NCBI GenBank assembly: GCA_016290195.1
Contig: JAEETF010000029.1
Location: 1 to 35,857, forward strand
Direction of reading: 5' to 3'
Source of the DNA: Bacilli bacterium
GTDB lineage: Bacteria; Bacillota_I; Bacilli_A; RF39; UBA660
DNA: 35,857 bases
Position numbers and translations under genes: made by a program. The stretch's first letter is position 1. Each line of letters opens with the position of its first letter. A model generated the notes under the pieces. It did no database searches and was not told where the DNA came from. It was given only the letters and a program-made list of their open reading frames with translations. Below, piece after piece: positions 17,985-26,227 of the stretch.

Positions 17985-19383
17985 ACATACTTCTTACAGG
18001 TGCAACAACTGGATCTTGTTTTATATTTTTAGTTATTTCTTCAATTAATTTATCTCTTTCAATTCTAAGTTTCTCAATTAGTTCATCATGTTCTTTTTGT
18101 AATCTTTCTCTCTCTGCGGCTTTCTCAATAGCAGCCTGTTCTTTTCGTTTGCTATTCCATTCTCTAAAGGACTTAATTTGTTCAGATGCATAATTTTTTA
18201 CATTATTGTAAATAAGTACACCGCCAACTATGTAACCAGCAGTCTTTACTCTTGCTTCTTTAAAAGCAGTAGATACTTTTTCATCAAGAGCATCTTTTTT
18301 ATTTTTTATTGCTTGTACAATATTATTACCCATTGATCCTACTTTAGACAATGCACTCTTAGTATTTTGAACAACACTAGCTTTTAAGTTTAACATATCT
18401 TGTTTACGCATTTCTGCACTTAATACTCTTGCACTTTGTTTAGCATTCTTATGAGATTCTTTTTCTTTAGCTTTTTCTGCTTTCTTTCGAGCAAGTTCTT
18501 CTTTATATGCTTCTATTTTTTCTTTTTTTACACGTTCTTTTTCAAATTTATCAGCTCGATATTGCGCTAATTGTTCAGATAAAAAGTCGATTCTATCATT
18601 AATTCCTTTAATAGCATTATTAAAAAGTGAAGTTACAAATATTTGAGAATTTGCAAATGCATTAGCAATTTTTAAATCTATATTTCTTGGATTTAAGCTA
18701 TTTAATAACTTTTTACCAACAATTTTCATAAGTGCCATTGCAGATTTAGCCTTTTGAATAGCTCCCTTTTTAAAATTTAAGACAGCTTCTTTTCTTTGTT
18801 CGCGGAAATATTCTTTAAATGCTTCAGCACTTTCAACTGCATTTTGATGTTGTTTTTCTCTTTCTGCTGCCTCAGCTATACGAGCTGCTTGTTCTCTTTG
18901 CTTTTGAGCTATAAGTTCTTGTTTTTGGCGAATACGTTCAGCTCTATTAGCACGATATTTAGCAATTTGTTCTGAAGTAAAATTAATAATACCATTAACT
19001 GCACTAACCGCAACCGCCGCACCTTCAAGAGCAATAGTGCCTGATTTAATAAGTACATTAGTAGCTTTTTGTCCAAAATTGCCTAATGATTCTTTTACTT
19101 TCTTAATAGCTACATTCTTAGCACTTCCAATAACTGCCTTGGCTGCTGTTGCCTTTTGAGAAACATTTTCTTTAAATTTTAAAATACTTTTCTTACCATT
19201 ATTTAAAGCTTTGGAAATACTAGTATTTACATCTTTAACTTTTCCAAGCATACTAGTTCCTACTGTTTTAAGTCTAGATTTTTCTAAGTCAATTTTTGCA
19301 GTAGCATATATTTTTAAATTTTTACCTAATTCTGTAAAAGAATTCTTTAAATTTTCTTTTGCAGCAATTACTGTTTCTTCCAT
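17983..19383 (-). CDS. Large Ala/Lys/Glu-rich coiled-coil protein with three-fold internal repeat
   Basis: Repeats [FY]xSEQ[IL]xx[YF]R followed by charged coiled coil and basic helix. Confidence 0.75.
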   Translation of the reverse strand: MEETVIAAKENLKNSFTELGKNLKIYATAKIDLEKSRLKTVGTSMLGKVKDVNTSISKALNNGKKSILKFKENVSQKATAAKAVIGSAKNVAIKKVKESLGNFGQKATNVLIKSGTIALEGAAVAVSAVNGIINFTSEQIAKYRANRAERIRQKQELIAQKQREQAARIAEAAEREKQHQNAVESAEAFKEYFREQRKEAVLNFKKGAIQKAKSAMALMKIVGKKLLNSLNPRNIDLKIANAFANSQIFVTSLFNNAIKGINDRIDFLSEQLAQYRADKFEKERVKKEKIEAYKEELARKKAEKAKEKESHKNAKQSARVLSAEMRKQDMLNLKASVVQNTKSALSKVGSMGNNIVQAIKNKKDALDEKVSTAFKEARVKTAGYIVGGVLIYNNVKNYASEQIKSFREWNSKRKEQAAIEKAAERERLQKEHDELIEKLRIERDKLIEEITKNIKQDPVVAPVRSM

Positions 19384-19392
19384 TTATATCAC

Positions 19393-19644
19393 CTACGAAA
19401 ACATAATATTAACAAGAGCTAAAACATTTTTTCTAGTTTCAGCATCTTCAATATCTACAAGAGTATCATATCCTTCTGCATCAGTAACAACTTCAGAAGC
19501 TAAAATATCTGATTCTTCTTCATTTTTTGGAACAGCATATATAACATATCTTTTACCATCTATTCCTACTACTTTTAATACATCAGCTTCTTTTGTTACT
19601 CCGTCTACCTCAACAATAAATTTTTGACTTTCATTACTTTCCAT
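19393..19644 (-). CDS. DUF1292 family protein
   Basis: KRYVIYAVPKNEEESDILASEVV-type core, small acidic protein. Confidence 0.75.
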   Translation of the reverse strand: MESNESQKFIVEVDGVTKEADVLKVVGIDGKRYVIYAVPKNEEESDILASEVVTDAEGYDTLVDIEDAETRKNVLALVNIMFS

Positions 19645-19700
19645 ACCAAAGTCCTCCTATCATAATAATGATAACATATTTATACTAATTTATCAAATAA

Positions 19701-19724
19701 AAAGAATATATTTCTATATTCTTT
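19701..19724 (-). terminator. Intrinsic terminator of the gatCAB-aspS operon
   Basis: Minus AAAGAATATA-GAAA-TATATTCTTTTTATTTG, 10-bp stem. Confidence 0.75.
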
Positions 19725-21468
19725 AATCTCTAACTTTAATATGTACTTCTCTTAATTGTTGTTCAGTAAGTTCAGATGGACATCCCATCATTTTATCTTC
19801 ACCACTAGCACTTGGTGGGAAAGCTTGAACTTCACGCAAATTTGGTTCATCTAATAAAATCATTAAAATACGATCAATACCAGGAGCCATACCTGCATGT
19901 GGTGGAACACCATATTTAAATCCATTAAATAATGATTTAAATCTTTCATGTACTTCTTCAGGTTTATAACCTACAATTTCAAATCCTTTAGTAAGTAAAT
20001 CTAAATTAGTATTACGAACAGCTCCACTAGCCATTTCATATCCATTACATACAAAATCAAATTGATAAGCTAAAATATCATCAATATTCTTTCCTTCATA
20101 ATCTTTAATATCACCATGAGGTAAACTAAATGGATTATGACAGAATTCATACTTACGATTTTCTTCATCATATTCAAACATTGGAAAGTCATTAATAATA
20201 CAAAGCTCAATTTTGTTTTTATCTATTAAATCAAGTCTCTTACCAAGTTCTGTTCTAATCATACCAGCTTGTTTAGCAGCCATGTTTTCTTTCTTATCAG
20301 CTATAAAGAATAATACGCTTCCTACTTTTAAACCAGCTCTATCAGTTAATGCTTTTCTATCTTCTTCAGTTAAGAACTTATCAATAGGTCCTTTAAAAGA
20401 TTTATCTTCTTCAACTGTTATATAACCAATACCTGGCATACCAATACTTTTTGCATAATCAACTACTTCATTAAACCATGAATTTGATTTAGAAGCAAGA
20501 TCATCTACTTTAATACCTCTTACTGTTACTCCTCTAAATGGTTTAAATTCTGTATTTACAAACAAATCACTTAAATCAATTATTTCAAGAGGATTACGTA
20601 AATCTGGTTTATCTGTTCCATATTTTAACATTGCATCTCTATAAGCAATTCTTCTAAATGGAGCAGGGCTAACTTCTTTATCACTAAATTCTTTGAATAC
20701 TGAGTAGAATACATCTTCTCCTACTTTATATACATCTTCTTCAGTTACAAAAGCCATTTCCATATCTAGTTGATAGAATTCAAGTGTTCTATCTGCTCTT
20801 GAATCTTCATCTCTAAAGCATGGTGCAACTTGATAATATTTATCAAATCCAGCTACCATTAATAATTCTTTAAAGATTTGTGGAGCTTGAGGAAGAGCAT
20901 AAAATTTACCTTTAAATTTACGAGATGGAATAATAAAATCTCTTGCTCCTTCTGGAGAAGAAGCAGTAATAATTGGAGTTTGTACTTCTGTAAAGTTTAA
21001 AGAGTCCATTTTATTTCTTAAGAATTTTAATACTTTACTTCTAAGTACAATATTACTATGTACTTTTTCATTTCTTAAATCTAAATAACGATATTTAAGT
21101 CTTACTTCTTCATTTACTTCTTTAGAAGTCATTACCTCAAATGGAAGTTCATTTGGAGCTTTACCAAGTACTTCTATCTTTTCTACAAGTACTTCAAGTT
21201 TACCTGTTTTAAGTCTTGGGTTATAATCTTCTTCTGCTCTTTTACGAACCTTTCCAGTTAAAGTAACACTTGATTCTCTAGTTAAACCACTAAAAATACT
21301 ATCATCATTACTTACTACTTGAATTGTACCATGTTCATCACGAATATCAACAAAGATAACACCACCATGGTCACGAATGTTTTCAACGAAACCAGCTAGT
21401 TTAATCTCTTTATCGATTTCTTTTTCTGTTACATCGCCACAATATATATTACGATATTTATTATTCAT
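19723..21468 (-). CDS. aspS: Aspartate--tRNA ligase, bacterial type
   Basis: IRDHGGVIFVDIRDEHGTIQVV, FRDEDSRADRTLEFYQLDMEMAFV, GIDRILMILLDEPNLREVQAFP. Confidence 0.97.
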   Translation of the reverse strand: MNNKYRNIYCGDVTEKEIDKEIKLAGFVENIRDHGGVIFVDIRDEHGTIQVVSNDDSIFSGLTRESSVTLTGKVRKRAEEDYNPRLKTGKLEVLVEKIEVLGKAPNELPFEVMTSKEVNEEVRLKYRYLDLRNEKVHSNIVLRSKVLKFLRNKMDSLNFTEVQTPIITASSPEGARDFIIPSRKFKGKFYALPQAPQIFKELLMVAGFDKYYQVAPCFRDEDSRADRTLEFYQLDMEMAFVTEEDVYKVGEDVFYSVFKEFSDKEVSPAPFRRIAYRDAMLKYGTDKPDLRNPLEIIDLSDLFVNTEFKPFRGVTVRGIKVDDLASKSNSWFNEVVDYAKSIGMPGIGYITVEEDKSFKGPIDKFLTEEDRKALTDRAGLKVGSVLFFIADKKENMAAKQAGMIRTELGKRLDLIDKNKIELCIINDFPMFEYDEENRKYEFCHNPFSLPHGDIKDYEGKNIDDILAYQFDFVCNGYEMASGAVRNTNLDLLTKGFEIVGYKPEEVHERFKSLFNGFKYGVPPHAGMAPGIDRILMILLDEPNLREVQAFPPSASGEDKMMGCPSELTEQQLREVHIKVRD

Positions 21469-21472
21469 AAAA

Positions 21473-22927
21473 TCATCTCTTTTCTATTTCTTCTCTAATT
21501 ATATTAGCTGTTAAACTTGGATTTGCTTGTCCTCTTGTTGCCTTCATTACTTGACCTACAAAGAAGTCAAATACTGGTTTACCTTTTCTATGTGCTTCAA
21601 TTAAATCAGGATGTTCATCAAGAACTTTAACAACGATATCACGAATTAGATTATCATCACCAATTTGTTTCATACCAAGTTCGTCAACTATCTTTTCTGG
21701 TTCTTTATCATCTTCAATTACTTTATATAATACTTCTTTTCCTTGTTTAGATGAAATTTTACCATCTTCTACTAATTTAATTAATTTAGAAAGTCTTTCT
21801 GGAGTTAAACAAACATCACTAATTTCTAATTCATGTTTATTTAAATAACCAAGTACAGTAGTTGTAATCCAGTTAGAAGCTGATTTAGGACTTACTCCAC
21901 ATTTAATTGTTTCTTCATAATAATCTGATACTGCTTTTTCTTTAACAATTATAGTAGCATCATATTCAGTTATACCATATTCATTTATATATTTTGCTTT
22001 TCTTTGTGGTGCAAGTTCAGGAATAGATTTTCTTATTTCTTCTAACCATTCTTTAGATAATTTAAACTTAGGAATATTTGGTTCAACAAAATATTTATAG
22101 TCGATTGCATCTACTTTACTACGCATATAGATAGTTGAAGCTGAATCTTCATCCCAGCGACGAGTTTGTTGCTCCATTTCATCATAAGTACCATTTTCTT
22201 TTAATTCCATTTGTCTTGTTATTTCATAATTGATAGCATCTCTTACACCACCAAATGAGTTAACATTCTTAATTTCAACTTTAGTACCCCAGTTTTTCAT
22301 ATCAGATTCATCAAGTGATGCATCCATAATAGATACGTTAACATCACATCTAATTTGACCCTTTTTACTATCTGCTTCACTAATACCAGCATATTGGTAA
22401 ATTGAGCGCATTGTCTCTAAGAAAGCAACAGCTTCATCAGCGCTTCTAAAATCTGGTTCTGTAACAAGTTCTAGAAGTGGTACACCAGCACGGTTGTAAT
22501 CAATAGTTGATGTTGTAGCATAGTGATCACTACTTGCAGCATCCTCTTCTAAGTGAATATTATTAATACGTACTGTTTTTACTTCTCCATTACATTCATA
22601 ATCTAATTTACCATAAATTCCAACTGGAGCTGGTTTTGTTTCTTGAGTAATTTGGAAGTTTTTAGGCATATCTGGATAATAATAGTTTTTTCTTTCAAAA
22701 TACATATATTCTGGTTGTTTACAACCAAGTATCATACTAGCCATTAAAGCCATTTTAACAGCTTCTTTATTTACAACAGGAAGTACACCTGGAAATGCCA
22801 TATCATATGGTCTTACATTTGTATTAGGTATTTCTGAATAACAATTTGCGGCACTTGAAAATACTTTTGATTTTGTTTCACTAATTTCACAGTGCATTTC
22901 AAGGCCAACCATTACTTTATATTCCAT
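21473..22927 (-). CDS. gatB: Asp-tRNA(Asn)/Glu-tRNA(Gln) amidotransferase subunit GatB
   Basis: GLEMHCEISETKSKVFSSA, YYYPDMPKNFQITQ, DYNRAGVPLLELVTEPD; stop TGA; ATG overlaps gatA stop. Confidence 0.97.
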   Translation of the reverse strand: MEYKVMVGLEMHCEISETKSKVFSSAANCYSEIPNTNVRPYDMAFPGVLPVVNKEAVKMALMASMILGCKQPEYMYFERKNYYYPDMPKNFQITQETKPAPVGIYGKLDYECNGEVKTVRINNIHLEEDAASSDHYATTSTIDYNRAGVPLLELVTEPDFRSADEAVAFLETMRSIYQYAGISEADSKKGQIRCDVNVSIMDASLDESDMKNWGTKVEIKNVNSFGGVRDAINYEITRQMELKENGTYDEMEQQTRRWDEDSASTIYMRSKVDAIDYKYFVEPNIPKFKLSKEWLEEIRKSIPELAPQRKAKYINEYGITEYDATIIVKEKAVSDYYEETIKCGVSPKSASNWITTTVLGYLNKHELEISDVCLTPERLSKLIKLVEDGKISSKQGKEVLYKVIEDDKEPEKIVDELGMKQIGDDNLIRDIVVKVLDEHPDLIEAHRKGKPVFDFFVGQVMKATRGQANPSLTANIIREEIEKR

Positions 22928-24384
22928 TATTTTACCTCCTTTGCAATTTGATTTTTATAAGGCATTGCACTTTCTAAGGCATAAGCAATATTAAGTACTT
23001 TTTCATCTTCGTAGCAATTACCTGTAATATTAACTCCAACAGGAAGATTATCAATAAATCCATTTGGAATAGTAATTGATGGGAATCCGCCAAAGTTTCC
23101 AACTTGTAGATGTTCTTCTAATACAGCTGTATTTTCATCTAGAATATCAAGTGAACCATCTAAGTGTTTAGCAGGACCACTTCCTACTGGCATAATTACA
23201 GCATCATATTTCTTATATAAATCTTTCCATGCATCAACTAAAAGTCTTCTAACTCTTTGAGCATTATAGAAATATCTATCTTTATTTTGAGCTTGAAGGA
23301 CATAAGATCCAATTACAAAACGACGTTTAATAAGCGGAGAAAAACCTTTAGTACGATAATTTTTCATCATATCAATATAGTTGTCTCCTTCTGCTCTAGG
23401 CCCAAAGATAATACCTGTTAAGTTAGACATGTTTGAAGTTGCTTCAGCACATGAAATAACAACATAAACAGATGGAAGAGCATTTAATAGTGTCTGATCA
23501 ATTGATACTTCATCAACAGTCATACCAAGTTCTTTGCATTTTTCTACTGTTTTCATAAAGTTTTCAAGATGTTCTTTTAGTTCTTTAGAAGCATGTGGAT
23601 AATTCTTAATATCACATATTTCTTTAACATAGCATAATTTTTTACCTTTAACATCACCAGTTAAAGCTTTTTCAAGATTAATTTTACTAGAATCCCAGCT
23701 AGTCATATCATTTTTATCGATACCCTTCATGTTGTCAACAACAATTGCGGCATCTTCAACACAACGAGATAGTACACCACAGTGATCAAGACTACTAGCA
23801 AATGGGAAAAGTCCATAACGAGATATCATACCATATGTTGGTTTATATCCAACAATACCACAATAAGCAGCAGGTTTTCTAATAGAATCTCCTGTATCAG
23901 ATCCTGTTGCATATGGATAGACACCGGCAGCTACGGCAGCAGCAGATCCAGCACTAGATCCAGCACACATTCTTGTATGATCCCATGGATTAGTTACAAT
24001 ACCAGTATGACCTGTTGTTCCTGTTCCACCCATACCAAATTCATCCATAACTGTTTTGTTAACTGGTACTGCTCCTGCTTTATCAAGATTTTCAATTGAT
24101 GTTGCAGTAAAGAATGGTACATAATCTTTTAAAGTATTACTAGATCCTGTACTTAATATACCTTTAGTACTATAGTTATCTTTAATTCCATAAGGAATAC
24201 CAGATAGAATATTATCTGTTACTTTTCCCTCTTTAGCATCATCCAAAATAGTTACAAATGCATTACAAGATTCTTGTACTTCATGACTTCTTTTTAGAGA
24301 TTCTTTAATAAGCTCAGCACTAGTTACTTTACCATCTTTCAAATCTTTATGTATTTCTTTTAAAGTTTTAGTCATATATTCCAT
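22927..24384 (-). CDS. gatA: Asp-tRNA(Asn)/Glu-tRNA(Gln) amidotransferase subunit GatA
   Basis: Amidase signature SSAGSAAAVAAGVYPYATGSDTGDSIRKPAAYCGIVGYKPTYG; start at MEYMTK following the gatC stop. Confidence 0.96.
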   Translation of the reverse strand: MEYMTKTLKEIHKDLKDGKVTSAELIKESLKRSHEVQESCNAFVTILDDAKEGKVTDNILSGIPYGIKDNYSTKGILSTGSSNTLKDYVPFFTATSIENLDKAGAVPVNKTVMDEFGMGGTGTTGHTGIVTNPWDHTRMCAGSSAGSAAAVAAGVYPYATGSDTGDSIRKPAAYCGIVGYKPTYGMISRYGLFPFASSLDHCGVLSRCVEDAAIVVDNMKGIDKNDMTSWDSSKINLEKALTGDVKGKKLCYVKEICDIKNYPHASKELKEHLENFMKTVEKCKELGMTVDEVSIDQTLLNALPSVYVVISCAEATSNMSNLTGIIFGPRAEGDNYIDMMKNYRTKGFSPLIKRRFVIGSYVLQAQNKDRYFYNAQRVRRLLVDAWKDLYKKYDAVIMPVGSGPAKHLDGSLDILDENTAVLEEHLQVGNFGGFPSITIPNGFIDNLPVGVNITGNCYEDEKVLNIAYALESAMPYKNQIAKEVK

Positions 24385-24385
24385 A

Positions 24386-24679
24386 TTATCCCACCACCTT
24401 TGGTACTTGTACTTCTCTTTCATTGTAATCATCACAGTTTTGTAATAATTCTTCAATTGGTACTGATTCTTCAGCCACATCTTCTCTTAATTCATATTCA
24501 AAATCATCTAGACAATGTGACATTGGTTCTACTTCTTTAATATTTGGTATTTCATTAATCAAATCAATATTTTTATCAATGATTTCAAATTCATCTAATA
24601 CCATTTTATTTTCTTCTTCTGTAAGCCCAATTAAAAGCTTATCTGCATAGTCATCTACCATTTCTTTTGTAAATTTCAT
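24386..24679 (-). CDS. gatC: Asp-tRNA(Asn)/Glu-tRNA(Gln) amidotransferase subunit GatC
   Basis: 97 aa directly upstream of gatA; IKEVEPMSHCLDDFEYELREDVAEES; SD aaaggagga. Confidence 0.9.
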   Translation of the reverse strand: MKFTKEMVDDYADKLLIGLTEEENKMVLDEFEIIDKNIDLINEIPNIKEVEPMSHCLDDFEYELREDVAEESVPIEELLQNCDDYNEREVQVPKVVG

Positions 24680-24703
24680 ACTATTCCTCCTTTATAACAA
24701 AAA

Positions 24704-24723
24704 ACAAGTCCCTTAGGACTTGT
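24704..24723 (-). terminator. Intrinsic terminator between tRNA-Asn and gatC
   Basis: Minus ACAAGTCC-TAAG-GGACTTGTTTTTTGTT, 8-bp stem and T-tract. Confidence 0.85.
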
Positions 24724-24733
24724 AATTATCTTA

Positions 24734-24809
24734 TGGCGCCTGATGTAGGACTCGAACCTACGACCTATCGGTTAACAGCCGAGTGCTCTACCGACTGAGC
24801 TAATCAAGC
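24734..24809 (-). tRNA. tRNA-Asn (GTT), CCA end encoded
   Basis: GCTTGAT/ATCAGGC acceptor, anticodon stem-loop CTCGG-CTGTTAA-CCGAT, T-arm GTAGG-TTCGAGT-CCTAC, G73. Confidence 0.95.
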
Positions 24810-24821
24810 ATATTATAATTA

Positions 24822-25046
24822 TTCGCCCTAATCATGGGACGAAATATTCCGCGGTGCCACCCAAATTGTCATCTTATGACCACTTATGGAACCTATAACG
24901 GGGTTTAACCGGTTTATCCTACTATTAATTTCAGTAAACAACTCCGTGGTGTTCTTCATATTAGCCACAATGTCAGTTCCCACCATCCTGACTCTCTATA
25001 AATAGAATCTAATATTACTTTTCCACATCGCAGTCTTTAAATGACT
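24822..25046 (-). ncRNA. T-box riboswitch leader, specifier GAAC (Asn AAC overlapping Glu GAA)
   Basis: T-box GGGTGGCACCGCGG at 24849-24862, 3' partner CGTCCC, stem I AGAGAG...ATGGTGGGAA, ATATTAG/CTAATAT and GTGG/CCAC flanking a specifier loop GAAGAACA. Confidence 0.95.
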
Positions 25047-25052
25047 GTTTTA

Positions 25053-25081
25053 AGTATATAACAACAGCCTTTAATTGTCAA
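25053..25081 (-). promoter_or_regulatory. Promoter of T-box / tRNA-Asn / gatCAB-aspS transcript
   Basis: TTGACA-N17-TATACT on minus strand. Confidence 0.88.
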
Positions 25082-25100
25082 TTGTTTTTATATAAAAAAA

Positions 25101-25304
25101 CTAATTTCTAGATATAAAAATGGATAGTAACATTAAAACAATACCAATTGTTGCATATATACATTCTAATCGTTTAATAATAAATTTTATATATTCTGAA
25201 AAACTATATCCAATAGTCAATAAATTTAAATAACTAATTATATAAACAAAACCAATAACTGTTAACCCAAACCCTACTAAGAATAAAGTAATTCTAGCAA
25301 ACAT
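25101..25304 (-). CDS. Small two-TM membrane protein
   Basis: 67-aa hydrophobic ORF. Confidence 0.5.
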   Translation of the reverse strand: MFARITLFLVGFGLTVIGFVYIISYLNLLTIGYSFSEYIKFIIKRLECIYATIGIVLMLLSIFISRN

Positions 25305-25388
25305 AGTACCACCTATTTAATTTTATACATTTGATTTATTTTTATTTATTAATTTAAAAAAATAGTATATAATTAGTTAGGTGATAAT

Positions 25389-26201
25389 ATGTTATTAGAT
25401 TTATTAAAATATTTATTTTTAGGATTAGTTCAAGGTATTACTGAACCAATACCAGTTTCATCTAGTGGTCATCTTCTTATTTTTAAAAATATTATTGACT
25501 TAAAAGTAGATTTTGAAATACTAGCTACTATTACTAATTTTGGTAGTTTACTAGCAATTACACTTCTTTATTGGAAGCAAATCGTTTCATTATTTAAAAG
25601 TTTCTTTGGCTATTTAACTACTAAAAAAGAAGAATATAAAAAGGAATATAATTATGCTTGGATGATTGTAGTTGCTACTATACCAGCTGGTATTATGGGT
25701 ATTGTTGTTTCTAAACTTAAGTTATTTGATACTCTTGAAAAAAATATTAAATTTGTAGGGGCAACACTTTTAGTTACTGCTTTATTCTTATTTTTAATTC
25801 GTAATATTAAAGGTAAAAAAGATAAACATGATATTAAAATTAAAGATGCAATTGTAGTTGGATTATTCCAAGTAATTGCCTTACTTCCAGGTATTAGTAG
25901 AAGTGGTGCAACTATTGTTGGGGGTATGACTAGAGATTTAAAACGTACTACAGCATTTGATTTTTCATTCATCTTATATATTCCTGTTTCTATTGGTACT
26001 TCACTTTTAGGAATTAAAGATTTACTTAGTAGTCATTTGAGTACTCAAGAATGGATTTTCTATATTCTTGCTGCATTTGTAGCATTTATTGGAACTATTG
26101 TTGCTACAAAATGGTTTAGAAAAATTGTTAAAGAAGGAAAACTTATTTACTTTGTTGTATATTGTGCAATTGTTGGACTTGCAGTACTTATATTTTTATA
26201 A
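25389..26201 (+). CDS. uppP: Undecaprenyl-diphosphatase (UppP/BacA family)
   Basis: LGLVQGITEPIPVSSSGHLLIF and LLPGISRSGATIVGGM. Confidence 0.93.
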   Translation: MLLDLLKYLFLGLVQGITEPIPVSSSGHLLIFKNIIDLKVDFEILATITNFGSLLAITLLYWKQIVSLFKSFFGYLTTKKEEYKKEYNYAWMIVVATIPAGIMGIVVSKLKLFDTLEKNIKFVGATLLVTALFLFLIRNIKGKKDKHDIKIKDAIVVGLFQVIALLPGISRSGATIVGGMTRDLKRTTAFDFSFILYIPVSIGTSLLGIKDLLSSHLSTQEWIFYILAAFVAFIGTIVATKWFRKIVKEGKLIYFVVYCAIVGLAVLIFL

Positions 26202-26204
26202 AAT

Positions 26205-26227
26205 AAAACGAGATTAAATCTCGTTTT
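26205..26227. terminator. Bidirectional terminator between convergent genes
   Basis: AAAACGAGAT-TAA-ATCTCGTTTT. Confidence 0.85.

Noticed and set aside
19659-19674. Inverted repeat TATCATTATTATGATA upstream of the DUF1292 gene as an operator
   Set aside because: Only 6-bp arms in very AT-rich sequence; could easily be chance.
15570-20425. Plus-strand ORFs 15570..15758, 16220..16465, 19211..19627 and 20213..20425
   Set aside because: Antisense shadows of fhs, the lipoprotein gene, the coiled-coil/DUF1292 genes and aspS; no domain evidence.
23900-23960. GatA active-site variant TGDS instead of TGGS as a sign of a defective enzyme
   Set aside because: I recall this variant in other Mollicutes/Bacillota GatA sequences and the Ser residues are retained; not strong enough to report.
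23782-24099. Plus-strand ORF 23782..24099 (Cys/Ser-rich)
   Set aside because: Antisense to gatA; low-complexity composition typical of a shadow ORF.
25652-25972. Minus-strand ORFs 25652..25972 and 26774..27028
   Set aside because: Antisense to uppP and the UPF0316 gene; no supporting signals.
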